Assembly: GCA_019638385.1 (NCBI GenBank)
Contig: JAHBTW010000015.1
Span: 57,227-121,226 of the forward strand
Direction: 5' to 3'
Length of the DNA: 64,000 nucleotides
From: Saprospiraceae bacterium
Lineage (GTDB): Bacteria > Bacteroidota > Bacteroidia > Chitinophagales > Saprospiraceae
The translations under genes were made by a program, and so were the position numbers. The notes under the pieces are model-generated. The model had not been told where the DNA came from, made no database searches, and saw nothing but the letters and a program-made list of their open reading frames with translations. Of this stretch, positions 46,401 to 54,219 are shown one piece after another (positions within the stretch are counted from its first letter, which is position 1; each line of letters begins with the position of its first letter).

Positions 46401-46636
46401 GAAATGACGGTGTGGTCGAAGCTCACCTGCCAGATGCGCATGTAGGGCACGATTTCTTTGACTGCTTTGAATTGGGTTGGCCGGCCGTTGAAGACCTGCA
46501 GGTCCTTGACCAGCGTACGGATGTCGGTGGTCGGCGTCAGCCGGATTAAGGCTTCGCCGGGCATATATTGGGCCTGCTGTCCCACAAGGGACAAAGGGAA
46601 TAGCACCGAGAGGAGCAAGGGTAAAAGGAATTTCAT
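43421..46636 (-). CDS. Secreted subtilisin-family (S8) protease with GEVED, FnIII and T9SS domains
   Basis: 1071 residues. The signal peptide (MKFLLPLLLSVLFPLSLVGQ) and an inhibitor-like propeptide (about 21-105) come first. The S8 domain has Asp160 (VVCIVDDGID), His215 (NGHGTPVAG) and Ser388 (GGTSGATPHVAGA). After it come FnIII-like repeats, a GEVED domain (GEVEDYCVTITDE, about 800) and more FnIII repeats. It ends in a T9SS sorting domain (PNPFRETLGVQL, AGLPAGMYWLSVQT). It is exported by the type IX route as a surface or secreted protease. -7 box TACATTTG at 46668-46675 (minus). Confidence 0.93.
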   Translation of the reverse strand: MKFLLPLLLSVLFPLSLVGQQAQYMPGEALIRLTPTTDIRTLVKDLQVFNGRPTQFKAVKEIVPYMRIWQVSFDHTVISEADFLAQLKRTPGIQTAQFNHILTRRDTVPNDLQFQNQWQYINNGLGNCVEGADIDADLAWGITTGGRNALGHDIVVCIVDDGIDPAHEDFGDNIWMNTAEIPGNGIDDDNNGFIDDFAGWNVASDNDNTNANNGHGTPVAGIVGAKGNNGIGVAGVNWDVKLMIVVGGSGQESAVLEAYSFPLAHRMRYNATNGAEGAFVVATNSSWGVDFGQPADAPLWCAFYDTLGVHGILSAGATINGAFDVDEVGDLPTACSSDFMISVTNLNCTGNKVNGAGYGLNTIDLGAPGAGTWTTANNNSYGGFGGTSGATPHVAGAIALLYSAPCPQLTQLALSSPAEAALLVRQALLEGTKPNPSLEGITVTGGTLNLYTSLQLLLQNCGPCPSAFGLAAASVTDSSAVVTWISSDSTLQSSLYWRMAGDSTWQVFEDTLSPVQLNGLPACTAYEFAIEETCADTTVFSAIAGFLTEGCCDAPQELNAAATADSTVLTWQAVTAAQAYRIELACTTDTLTIDSVLDNTLTLNGLGVCQTCIVRIQSLCSDGLSPDTLGTALQFQVPGCGNCLDLTYCSFPASSEYEYLESVSINDLENTSGDDGGYGDYTAQSTSLETGGTYTVTLRPAWVDGVYGENYRVLIDLNQDGSFDLENETVGSVSNSTASIVEAPIFLPDDAQTGSTRMRIVMSYVDSGTPGCGQSIEGEVEDYCVTITDEAPPCIAPTGTMTPDTLSYQQAALSWDWDSLFVEYAVRIRPLNSTAWSTTTGLLTPGITFDGLELCTTYEVQFAGACSQILRGSWAPAFTFTTTCNPACNSNAAMLTAGELTDTSALLSWQAPDAALDYQLQIRKTGTSAWTDYNTEDLQQPLTGLDPCSGYQARLRVRCEGVNNLSLFSSTIAFETSCPTGAAEVADILGLRVVPNPFRETLGVQLSLGQAQEVTFTLYHTAGQALLQEKVFHGQGQQFSDFSTAGLPAGMYWLSVQTNEGTAVVKVVKVR

Positions 46637-46667
46637 GAGCTGAAATTTTTAGGAGTAATCGAGGCCC

Positions 46668-46675
46668 CAAATGTA
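46668..46675 (-). promoter_or_regulatory. -7 box for the subtilase gene
   Basis: TACATTTG on the minus strand fits TAnnTTTG, 32 bp before the start codon. Confidence 0.5.
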
Positions 46676-46758
46676 GATCGAAACTTTAGTCAGCTATGCA
46701 GTTATTTTTGTCTGCTAACTAACAATGAGCACAAAGCTGCCCGAAGGTTCTTTCATTC

Positions 46759-46809
46759 GCGTTCTACAAAGCCCGGCGTTCTAAAAAAGCGCTGCGCGTT
46801 CTATCTTCG
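46759..46809 (+). promoter_or_regulatory. Promoter with three GCGTTCTA repeats, upstream of the GNAT gene
   Basis: GCGTTCTA occurs at 46759, 46776 and 46796. The last copy overlaps a -7-like TATCTTCG (46802-46809), 29 bp before the ATG. The 17- and 20-bp periods suggest an operator bound on roughly one DNA face. Confidence 0.4.
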
Positions 46810-46838
46810 CAGCATTATTATACGCCAACTACTATAAT

Positions 46839-47336
46839 ATGAAAATTGCCGAAACCACCCGCCTGTACCTGAGAGAGATGACCGCCGCAGATGCCGAAAA
46901 TGCGTACCTGCTCAATCTTGACCCCGATGTGGTACGCTATACGGGCGATGATCCTTTTGAAAGCATAGCAGCGGCGCGGACTTTTTTGGAACAATACGAC
47001 CATTACGAACAATACGGATTTGGGCGCTGGGCTGTCATCCGCAAAGCCGATGATGCGTTTCTGGGATGGTGCGGACTGAAATACACCGAAGACCTCGATG
47101 AATACGACTTAGGGTTCCGGTTTTTTAAAAAACACTGGAACAAAGGCTATGCAACGGAAGCGGCAAAGGTGTGTATTGAGCTGGGTTTTAACACCTTCAA
47201 CATGCCCGTCATTGTGGGGCGAGCCATGAAAGACAATATTGGCTCCATTAAAGTACTCGAAAAAGTCGGAATGACTTATTTCAATTCTTTTGACTTTGAC
47301 GGCAGCGAGGGCGTTATTTACACTATAAGCGCCTGA
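46839..47336 (+). CDS. GNAT-family N-acetyltransferase (RimJ-like)
   Basis: 165 residues: TTRLYLREMTAADAENAYLLN at the start, FRFFKKHWNKGYATEAAKVC (acetyl-CoA-binding motif A) and GRAMKDNIGSIKVLEKVGM. It fits the RimJ/RimL-type Acetyltransf_3 group that acetylates protein N-termini or small amines. It converges with the M23 peptidase gene with a 4-bp gap. Confidence 0.9.
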   Translation: MKIAETTRLYLREMTAADAENAYLLNLDPDVVRYTGDDPFESIAAARTFLEQYDHYEQYGFGRWAVIRKADDAFLGWCGLKYTEDLDEYDLGFRFFKKHWNKGYATEAAKVCIELGFNTFNMPVIVGRAMKDNIGSIKVLEKVGMTYFNSFDFDGSEGVIYTISA

Positions 47337-47340
47337 TATT

Positions 47341-48717
47341 CTATGGATTTTCCGTTTTTGCTTCGAGTACCTGAGCGTCTTTCAGCTTGGCCAGCAATTC
47401 GTCTTTCACCACTGCAAACATGGGCAATTCCGATTCGGGCAGCGGCTTGGCTTGCGGCATATTGAGCCGGAGATGATCTACTTGTTTGCCATTTTTCCAG
47501 AAGCGGAAACATACATGCGGGCCGGTGGCTAAACCGGTGGAACCGACATAGCCGATGACCTGCCCCTGCGATACGCGCGTACCCGGACGAATGCCCTTGG
47601 CAAAGCGCGACATGTGCAGGTATTGGGTTTCATACACCTTATCATGCTTGATGCGAACAAAGTTGCCGTTGCCGCCGGCATAATGCGCCTGGGTGACGAC
47701 GCCGTCGCCGATGGCCATGATTTCCGTGCCATGCGGCGCGGCATAATCGGTGCCGAGGTGTGCTCGTTTTTTCTTGAGGATGGGGTGGAAGCGGTTTAAA
47801 TTATAGCGGGAAGAAATGCGAGAAAAGCGTACCGGCGCTTTGAGAAAAGCGGTCTTGAGCGGCCGGCCTTCCAGGTCGTAATAACCTTTGTATTCGCCGT
47901 TTTCGTAATAAATAGCATATACCTCTTTAGGCCCGCTTTTGTAATAAGCGCCCTGCACTTTGCCGGCGGCTGCTGGTTTGTCTTCCACATATTTGTGTTC
48001 AAAAACAGCTTTGAACTCGTCGTTTTCCTGAATGCGGTGGAAGTCAATAGACCATTTGAGCGCATCTTCGAGGCGGTCGGCGAGCTCATAAGTGTGGCCT
48101 TGCCCGACCATAGCGTCCCACAACGTGGAAGTGACTACGAAATGGCCGGTTTCGATGCGGGTTTCCACTTCGCGTTCAACGCGCTCTACAGAATAATCGC
48201 CGGAAAGTTTGAAAAGGACATATTCAAACACGCTCGGTTCATATACCATATACATGGGCTGCTGCGTAGGGCCATGCGTGAGAACGGTGTAAGATTTGCC
48301 TGCTTGCAACTTTCGGAAGTCGAAAACGCCATCGGAGTTTTTTACCAATGCGTTGATGCCCTCCGTGCTGAGTTGCTGAGCCAGCAGCATATCCGACAGG
48401 GATTCTCCGTTTCGGATTTTGAATTCCACCGTGGAAAAAGTATCTATAGCGAAGCCCCAACGCAGGGTGGGGGTGATGATGGGAAAAGCGCCGAGTTGTA
48501 CTTCCGGAGTGGAGTCTTTAGCAGAAGCGCTGATGTAATCAGGTTCTGCAAGCTGGTAAGCCGTGAATCCTAAAGTGAGCGCTATTGCTACCAATCCGGC
48601 CTGGGTTAACCATTTGTACGTTTTTGCCGGTTTTTGTTTTGTTTCTTCGCTGTGCGGTTGTGATTCGTAGTTGGTTTCCTGTTTCACGTTATTTTTTTTG
48701 CGTTCAAAAAAACGCAA
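47341..48717 (-). CDS. M23-family peptidoglycan metallopeptidase
   Basis: 458 residues. An N-terminal membrane anchor (about 37-58, LTQAGLVAIALTLGFTAYQL) is followed by a LysM/OapA-like region (about 95-200). The M23 domain has the zinc motif HLGTDYAAPHGTEIMAIGDG and GSTGLATGPHVCFRFW, with a further His in YLHMSRFAKG. It is expected to cut peptide cross-links of peptidoglycan in the periplasm, in the style of MepM/YebA. -7 box TATATTTG on the minus strand at 48808-48815, leader about 80 nt. Confidence 0.92.
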   Translation of the reverse strand: MRFFERKKNNVKQETNYESQPHSEETKQKPAKTYKWLTQAGLVAIALTLGFTAYQLAEPDYISASAKDSTPEVQLGAFPIITPTLRWGFAIDTFSTVEFKIRNGESLSDMLLAQQLSTEGINALVKNSDGVFDFRKLQAGKSYTVLTHGPTQQPMYMVYEPSVFEYVLFKLSGDYSVERVEREVETRIETGHFVVTSTLWDAMVGQGHTYELADRLEDALKWSIDFHRIQENDEFKAVFEHKYVEDKPAAAGKVQGAYYKSGPKEVYAIYYENGEYKGYYDLEGRPLKTAFLKAPVRFSRISSRYNLNRFHPILKKKRAHLGTDYAAPHGTEIMAIGDGVVTQAHYAGGNGNFVRIKHDKVYETQYLHMSRFAKGIRPGTRVSQGQVIGYVGSTGLATGPHVCFRFWKNGKQVDHLRLNMPQAKPLPESELPMFAVVKDELLAKLKDAQVLEAKTENP

Positions 48718-48807
48718 ACCATCGGTAAGGGAGAACTTTGTGCGAGTGGTTTGTCGTATTGTCTTACGCTTTTGGAATTATGTACTGACCGGCGCACCGG
48801 CGAGCCG

Positions 48808-48815
48808 CAAATATA
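48808..48815 (-). promoter_or_regulatory. -7 box for the M23 peptidase gene
   Basis: TATATTTG on the minus strand fits TAnnTTTG. Confidence 0.45.
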
Positions 48816-48898
48816 GAAGACTTGCCACTTGTAGGGGAAATATTTTTGTTAAAACTTACTCCAACTGCTTTTTTGCTGCCCAAACCGGCCATATCGCG

Positions 48899-48906
48899 TA
48901 CTTTTG
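48899..48906 (+). promoter_or_regulatory. -7 box for purM
   Basis: TACTTTTG fits TAnnTTTG, 21 bp before ATG 48928, with a TTTTTTG run about 23 bp upstream as a candidate -33 element. Confidence 0.5.
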
Positions 48907-48927
48907 CCGTCACAATTTTAACACAAT

Positions 48928-50094
48928 ATGGCCGAAACATCGCGGTATGACCAACGGGGCGTGTCTGCCGACAAGGCAGAAGTACACGACGCCGTCAAAC
49001 ACTTAGACAAAGGGCTTTACCCCAACGCTTTTTGTAAAATATTGCCCGACATCGCCGCAGGCGACCCCGCCTGGTGCAACATCATGCATGCCGATACGGC
49101 CGGCACAAAGACCAATCTGGCTTATCTCTACTGGCGAGAAACCGGCGACCTGTCCGTGTGGGCAGGCATCGCACAGGATGCCATTGTGATGAACCTCGAC
49201 GATATGGCCTGCGTAGGGTGTACCGATGAAATCATTCTTTCTTCTACCATCGGACGCAACAAACACCTCATTCCCGGCGAGGTCATTCGCGCGGTGATAG
49301 AGGGTACCACCGGGTTCATAGACAAGATGGCGCAACACGGCGTTCATATCCACCTGGCCGGCGGCGAAACGGCCGATGTGGGCGATGTGGTGCGCACCGT
49401 TGATGTGGGCTACACCGCTTTTGCGCGCATGCGCCGCAGCGATGTAATCGAAAATGCGCTTCGCCCCGGCGACGTGCTGGTGGCCTTCGCTTCTTTCGGA
49501 CGGGCCACTTATGAAGACCGCTACAACGGCGGTATGGGCAGCAACGGCCTTACTTCCGCTCGCCACGATGTGTTGCACCACGACTACGCCGCGAAGTACC
49601 CCGAAAGCTACGACGCCCGCACCGATGCGCGATATGTCTATTGCGGGAGCCGCCGCCTCACCGATCCGGCGCCGGTTTCCGGGCTCAATGTGGGGCAGCT
49701 TTTGTTATCGCCTACCCGCACCTATCTGCCGATGCTGCGCGTGCTATTGCATACCTTGCGCCCGCACCTTCACGGTATTATACACTGCACCGGCGGCGGA
49801 CAAAGCAAAGTAATGAAATTCGCTCCCGGACTGCGCATCGTGAAAGACAATCTGTTTCCCACGCCGCCTTTGTTTGCTCTTATACAGGAAGAGTCTCAAA
49901 CCGACTGGAAAGAAATGTATCAGGTATTCAACATGGGGCATCGTTTAGAGGTGTATTTGCCGGAGGCACATGCAGCCGAGGCAATCGGTATTGCTGCGAG
50001 TTTCGGCATTGATGCCCGCATTGCGGGTAGGGTAGAAGCGGCCGAGCAGGCCGAAGTAGTGCTGCACACAGAACACGGGCGATTCACACTATAA
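48928..50094 (+). CDS. purM: Phosphoribosylformylglycinamidine cyclo-ligase (AIR synthetase)
   Basis: 388 residues of the longer Bacteroidota PurM type: RYDQRGVSADKAEVHDAV, MHADTAGTKTNLAYLYW, AQDAIVMNLDDMACVGC, HLAGGETADVGDVVRTVDVG and GGGQSKVMKF. It closes the imidazole ring in purine synthesis. A bidirectional terminator hairpin follows the stop. Confidence 0.94.
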   Translation: MAETSRYDQRGVSADKAEVHDAVKHLDKGLYPNAFCKILPDIAAGDPAWCNIMHADTAGTKTNLAYLYWRETGDLSVWAGIAQDAIVMNLDDMACVGCTDEIILSSTIGRNKHLIPGEVIRAVIEGTTGFIDKMAQHGVHIHLAGGETADVGDVVRTVDVGYTAFARMRRSDVIENALRPGDVLVAFASFGRATYEDRYNGGMGSNGLTSARHDVLHHDYAAKYPESYDARTDARYVYCGSRRLTDPAPVSGLNVGQLLLSPTRTYLPMLRVLLHTLRPHLHGIIHCTGGGQSKVMKFAPGLRIVKDNLFPTPPLFALIQEESQTDWKEMYQVFNMGHRLEVYLPEAHAAEAIGIAASFGIDARIAGRVEAAEQAEVVLHTEHGRFTL

Positions 50095-50098
50095 ACAC

Positions 50099-50132
50099 AA
50101 ATAGTCCTGCGAACCGAATCACAGGACTATTT
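50099..50132. terminator. Bidirectional hairpin between purM and rpsT
   Basis: AAATAGTCCTG (50099-50109) pairs perfectly with CAGGACTATTT (50122-50132). The A/T-rich base of the stem provides a T tract in both directions. Confidence 0.75.
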
Positions 50133-50158
50133 GCTTACAAGAAAGAAAATAAACCGGC

Positions 50159-50413
50159 TTACGCCAGACTTGCCACACGCCTCGTGAGCTTACTCTTGAG
50201 GTTGGAAGATTTGTTTTTGTGCCAGGTGCCGCGTTTGGCCAGGCGATCAATCATACTGATGACTTTGGGCAAAAAACCCTGAGCGTCAGTTGCATCTTCG
50301 AGGCTGCGCAGGCGCTTGATGGCGGTGCGAGTTGTTTTCTTGTAGAAGCGGTTTAATGTCCGGCGTTTTTCATCCTGACGAATCCGCTTGAGGGAAGATT
50401 TATGGTGTGCCAT
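50159..50413 (-). CDS. rpsT: 30S ribosomal protein S20
   Basis: 84 residues from ATG 50413 (MAHHKSSLKRIRQDEKR), all-helical and strongly basic, with KKTTRTAIKRLRSLED and GTWHKNKSSNLKSKLTRRV. It binds 16S rRNA early in 30S assembly. The longer upstream frame covers the promoter and is rejected. -7 box TACATTTG (minus) at 50458-50465. Confidence 0.96.
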   Translation of the reverse strand: MAHHKSSLKRIRQDEKRRTLNRFYKKTTRTAIKRLRSLEDATDAQGFLPKVISMIDRLAKRGTWHKNKSSNLKSKLTRRVASLA

Positions 50414-50457
50414 AATCCGTAGAATTCTTCTTTTAAAGTTTTTTAAAATTCGGAGCG

Positions 50458-50465
50458 CAAATGTA
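50458..50465 (-). promoter_or_regulatory. -7 box for rpsT
   Basis: TACATTTG on the minus strand fits TAnnTTTG, 45 bp before the start. Confidence 0.5.
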
Positions 50466-50515
50466 AGCGTTTTTCCGGGATGCATCCAAAATATTTCAAA
50501 AAAATGTTTTCGGCA

Positions 50516-51655
50516 TCAGGCTACCGCGTCTATGCTGAGCACGTCCTCGTACAGCTCCATCATTTGGTCGGTGAGCACATCGCCCTGAAAGCGTTGGGCG
50601 TATTGAAATCCCCGCGTTATCATGTTGCGGCGGAATGCCTCATCGCCGAGTATTTGTTCAATGCCGGCAGCAATTTCTTCCGGGCGTTCGGGCTGTACGA
50701 GGATGGAATGCGGCCCTGCGGCCTCGGGCAGGGAGGAGATGTTGGAGGTGATGACCGGCGTTTCGCTGAAAAGCGCTTCCAGTATGGGAATGCCGAAACC
50801 TTCATAAAAAGAGGGGTAAATAAATATGTCGGCTTGCTGATAAATAGCCGGCATGTCTTCGTATTCGGGTTTGATAAAGAGCACTTTGCGTTCTAATTGG
50901 TGTCGTTGGGCGTACTCCCACACTTTGGCTTTGTACGCTTTCCCTTCGCCGATGATCACCAACGGCAGTTGCAGCGCGGCAGGGAGTTGGGCCATAGCTT
51001 GCAGAATGGCTAAGGGATTCTTTCGTTCGCTCAAAGAGCCTACGAAGAGAAAATAATCCGACGGCAATTGATATTTTTTCAACACATAGTCAATGGTCTT
51101 TTGCGATTTTTCCTGCTGGAACCGCTCGTGGCAAGACTGATAAATGACGGCGATTTTCTCCTCCGGGATGCGGTAAAACTCCATGATGTCCCGTTTCGTA
51201 CTTTCGCTGATGGCTACGATGCGATCGGCATTGCGGCAGGCGTCGCGAAACTTGATGTCATATACATGCCGGTCAATGAGTGGATAAAAGTGCGGGTAGT
51301 GCCGGAAGGCCAGATCGTGCATGGTAACAACGGTGGGGATGCCGATGCGGCGTATGCCGGCAGGAATTTCGTGGCTCAGCCCGTGGAAGAGTTGGATTTT
51401 GTGCCGTTTCAGCTCCCTTTTTACCGAAAAGGTGCGCCACCATGCGCCCGAACCGCGCCGGGGCGTGTGTACGCTGAACAACGGACTGTTGAGAAAAAAG
51501 GTAGTTTCCGGCCCTTTCGCAACGCGAGGGGAGTAGAGGAAATACTCGTTGTCGGGATAGAATGTGGCTAAATTCTTCAGCAGAGTGCGGCTGTAATTGC
51601 CCAACCCGGTAAAGTTATTGAAGAGTCGTTTGGCGTCGTAGCCTATGCGGAACAT
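50516..51655 (-). CDS. Glycosyltransferase family 1 (GT4-type)
   Basis: 379 residues from ATG 51655 (MFRIGYDAKRLFNNFTGLGNYSR). The acceptor domain is N-terminal. The C-terminal GT-B nucleotide-sugar site has YFLFVGSLSERKNPLAILQAM and the EX7E motif in PSFYEGFGIPILEALFSETPV. It probably adds mannose- or glucose-type sugars to a surface glycan. It lies after iscA on the same strand with a 44-bp gap, perhaps by read-through. Confidence 0.92.
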   Translation of the reverse strand: MFRIGYDAKRLFNNFTGLGNYSRTLLKNLATFYPDNEYFLYSPRVAKGPETTFFLNSPLFSVHTPRRGSGAWWRTFSVKRELKRHKIQLFHGLSHEIPAGIRRIGIPTVVTMHDLAFRHYPHFYPLIDRHVYDIKFRDACRNADRIVAISESTKRDIMEFYRIPEEKIAVIYQSCHERFQQEKSQKTIDYVLKKYQLPSDYFLFVGSLSERKNPLAILQAMAQLPAALQLPLVIIGEGKAYKAKVWEYAQRHQLERKVLFIKPEYEDMPAIYQQADIFIYPSFYEGFGIPILEALFSETPVITSNISSLPEAAGPHSILVQPERPEEIAAGIEQILGDEAFRRNMITRGFQYAQRFQGDVLTDQMMELYEDVLSIDAVA

Positions 51656-51699
51656 GCTATGTGGTTGCTTGCCGGAGTGAAGGTAGATAAAAACTCCAA

Positions 51700-52026
51700 C
51701 TATACGGCAAAACTTTCTCCGCATCCACAGGTACGCGCTGCATTGGGATTGTTGAACGAGAAGCCTTTTCCTTCAAGACCTCCGGAGAATTCGAGCGTCG
51801 AGTTGAAGAGATAAAGGAAACTTTTGAGATCGGTGACCACCTTAACGCCGTTGTCTTCAAATACCTGATCATTGGGCTTGGATTCGTTGTCGAAGTCCAT
51901 CTTATAACTCAACCCGGAACAACCGCCGCTCGTGATGCTCACGCGCACGAAGTAGTCGTCGTCAATATGCTCCTTTTGCTTGATTTCCTGAATCTTTGCT
52001 TTGGCGCTATCTGCTACGAAAAGCAT
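51700..52026 (-). CDS. iscA: Iron-sulfur carrier protein, IscA/HesB family
   Basis: 108 residues. The conserved cysteines are in SGGCSGLSYKMDFD and the C-terminal RTCGCGESF. It carries or inserts Fe-S clusters. It is the third gene of the iscS-iscU-iscA run, 22 bp after iscU. Confidence 0.93.
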   Translation of the reverse strand: MLFVADSAKAKIQEIKQKEHIDDDYFVRVSITSGGCSGLSYKMDFDNESKPNDQVFEDNGVKVVTDLKSFLYLFNSTLEFSGGLEGKGFSFNNPNAARTCGCGESFAV

Positions 52027-52048
52027 GGCAGTATTTTTTTAATACAGA

Positions 52049-52465
52049 TTAATGTACAGCCTCTGCCGTTTCTGCTACGGCGATGCCGTTCTTTTGTTTG
52101 TAATCCTTGATGGCGCTCTTGATGGCGTCTTCGGCCAATACCGAGCAGTGGATTTTCACCGGCGGCAGCGCCAGTTCCTCCACGATGTCCATGTTGTCAA
52201 TCTTGACGGCCTCGTCAATGCTCTTGCCTTTGAGCCACTCGGTTGCCAACGAAGAGGAAGCAATCGCCGAGCCGCAGCCGAAGGTCTTGAACTTGGCGTC
52301 GGTAATCATCTGCGTTTCGGGGTCCACCTCAATTTGCAGCCGCATGACGTCGCCGCACTCCGGAGCGCCCACCAGGCCGGTGCCGACCGTTTTTCTGCTC
52401 TTGTCGAGCGTCCCTACATTCTTAGGATTCTGAAAGTGATCCAATACTTTTTCTGAGTATGCCAT
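52049..52465 (-). CDS. iscU: Fe-S cluster assembly scaffold IscU
   Basis: 138 residues. The three cluster cysteines are in GAPECGDVMRLQIEV, FKTFGCGSAIASSS and KIHCSVLAEDAI. The LPPVK chaperone-binding motif is present. Fe-S clusters are built on it with sulfur from IscS. It is separated from iscS by a 97-bp gap holding a perfect 18-bp hairpin. Confidence 0.95.
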   Translation of the reverse strand: MAYSEKVLDHFQNPKNVGTLDKSRKTVGTGLVGAPECGDVMRLQIEVDPETQMITDAKFKTFGCGSAIASSSLATEWLKGKSIDEAVKIDNMDIVEELALPPVKIHCSVLAEDAIKSAIKDYKQKNGIAVAETAEAVH

Positions 52466-52480
52466 TTTTTTGAATTTTTA

Positions 52481-52557
52481 TTGAGTTGTGAGTTGTGTGT
52501 TGTCAGTTGTGAGTTGTCAGTTGCGGATTAACCCACAACTGACAACTCACAACGAAA
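52481..52557. repeat. GTTGTGAG word repeat with perfect 18-bp hairpin, between iscS and iscU
   Basis: Repeats of TTGTGAGTTGT run into an 18-bp arm (52506-52523). This is perfectly complementary to 52536-52553 across a 12-nt loop. It lies inside the isc transcript, between the iscS stop and the iscU start. The words match those at 12242-12318. Confidence 0.75.
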
Positions 52558-52562
52558 TTTCC

Positions 52563-53780
52563 TTAATGCTCCGACCACTGCACCGTACTCAAATCCACGC
52601 CCTCTTTGTACATTTCCCAAATCGGGCTGAGATCGCGCATGTGATTCACGCCTTTTTTCACCATTTCTATGGCCTGATCAATTTCCTCTTCGGTGGTGAA
52701 CCGGCCGAGGCTGAAGCGGATGGAGGAGTGTGCGAGATCGTCGCCGAGACCCAACGCTACGAGTACATACGAAGGCTCCAGCGAAGCGGAGGTACAAGCC
52801 GAACCGGAAGACACGGCGATGTTTTGGTTGAACGTCATCATCAGGCCCTCGCCTTCCACATGCTTGAAGGAGATGTTGGTGACGTGCGGCATCCGATGTT
52901 GCGTATTGCCGTTGATATACACCTCCTCCATTTCCTTGAAAGAGGTTTCGAGCTTATCGCGCAAGCAGCTCAGGCGCTTGGCATCTTCTTCCATTTCGAG
53001 GCGGGCAATTTCTGCAGCCTTGCCGAAGCCTACGATGCCGGGCACATTGAGCGTGCCGGAGCGCATACCGCGTTCGTGGCCGCCGCCGTCCATTTGGGCC
53101 GTGACTTTCACACGCGGATTTTTGCGGCTCACATACAAAGCGCCTACGCCTTTGGGGCCGTACATCTTGTGCGAAGTGAACGCCAGCAGGTGAACGCCGA
53201 CTTCTTTCGGGTTTACCCGGATTTTACCGACGGCCTGCGTAGCGTCGCTCATAAAAAGCACGCCGTGCTTTTCGCAAATTTTGCCAATTTCCGCCATCGG
53301 CTGTATGACGCCGGTTTCGTTATTGGCCCACATGATGGACACCAGAACGGTGGTCGGCCTGATGGCGGCTTCCAGTTCAGCCAGGTCAATCAAACCATCT
53401 TCTTTTACATCCAGATAGGTGACTTCCGCGCCGAGTTTCTCCAAGTGATCGCAAGTGTCGAGTACGGCTTTGTGCTCCGTTTTTGCGGTGATGATGTGGT
53501 TGCCTTTGCGGCGATACATCTCAAATACGCCTTTGATGGCCAGATTATCGGATTCAGTAGCGCCGGAGGTGAAAATGACCTCTTTCGAATCCACGTCGAG
53601 GAGTTGGGCTATTTGTTCGCGGGCATAGTCCACGGCTTCTTCCGCTTCCCAACCGAAGGGGTGGTTGCGACTGGCGGCATTGCCCGGCTTCTGATAAAAG
53701 AAAGGCAACATAGCATCCACTACCCGCGGGTCAGTAGGCGTAGTGGCGTTGTTGTCCAAGTATATCCAGTGATTCTGCAT
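52563..53780 (-). CDS. iscS: Cysteine desulfurase IscS
   Basis: 405 residues. The N-terminus is YLDNNATTPTDPRV, the PLP lysine is in FTSHKMYGPKG, and the catalytic loop cysteine is in SSGSACTSASLEPSYV. It supplies sulfur to IscU and to tRNA thiolation. -7 box TATCTTTG on the minus strand at 53825-53832. Confidence 0.96.
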   Translation of the reverse strand: MQNHWIYLDNNATTPTDPRVVDAMLPFFYQKPGNAASRNHPFGWEAEEAVDYAREQIAQLLDVDSKEVIFTSGATESDNLAIKGVFEMYRRKGNHIITAKTEHKAVLDTCDHLEKLGAEVTYLDVKEDGLIDLAELEAAIRPTTVLVSIMWANNETGVIQPMAEIGKICEKHGVLFMSDATQAVGKIRVNPKEVGVHLLAFTSHKMYGPKGVGALYVSRKNPRVKVTAQMDGGGHERGMRSGTLNVPGIVGFGKAAEIARLEMEEDAKRLSCLRDKLETSFKEMEEVYINGNTQHRMPHVTNISFKHVEGEGLMMTFNQNIAVSSGSACTSASLEPSYVLVALGLGDDLAHSSIRFSLGRFTTEEEIDQAIEMVKKGVNHMRDLSPIWEMYKEGVDLSTVQWSEH

Positions 53781-53824
53781 CGTGTAAGTTTATTTAGATT
53801 GAATCTAAAATCAATTTCGTGACG

Positions 53825-53832
53825 CAAAGATA
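53825..53832 (-). promoter_or_regulatory. -7 box for the isc operon
   Basis: TATCTTTG on the minus strand fits TAnnTTTG, 45 bp before iscS. No IscR-like gene is visible nearby. Confidence 0.5.
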
Positions 53833-54182
53833 ACGGAACGCGGGGAAAAAAGTTCGTGTAAGGGCGAATAGAAATTTGAGTTTTTTTTGTGCGGGAGGAT
53901 GGGAGACTATAAGGTATTGTCCAAAATGGATTTGATCTGCTTTTCCAATTCAGGCAAGTGAAGTGTAATAGTGATTCGCTCGCGCGAGATTCCATCTCGT
54001 GTTTACCACGCTCTGCGTGGCGGCCTATTGCGCGGGTTCTACCCGCATGCGAACCAATACGCCCGGCCTTTTTATGGAATCGCGCGCCGGCAGGCAACCG
54101 CGCCTTTGTAGCAGGGCAATCGCAGGTTTACATGCGATTGCCCTGCTCGCCGGCGTAGTAATGTTATTTTCAATATCTTTTC
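53833..54182. repeat. 350-bp gap with hairpins and one copy of a 27-bp repeat
   Basis: No gene is seen. It holds three small hairpins, each with a 6-bp stem and 3-nt loop: CGAGAT/ATCTCG (53985-53999), CCACGC/GCGTGG (54006-54020), GCGGGT/ACCCGC (54032-54046). A 27-bp sequence at 54083-54109 recurs exactly at 58600-58626. A perfect 15-bp hairpin follows (54110-54124 with 54133-54147). The gap forms the left edge of the TIR/retroelement locus. Confidence 0.7.
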
Positions 54183-54190
54183 TACCTTTG
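54183..54190 (+). promoter_or_regulatory. -7 box for the TIR/retroelement operon
   Basis: TACCTTTG fits TAnnTTTG, 29 bp before ATG 54220. It is the only good promoter seen before the four-gene run. Confidence 0.5.
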
Positions 54191-54219
54191 TTTACCAAAT
54201 TAGTCCTCATCGGCCCGTC

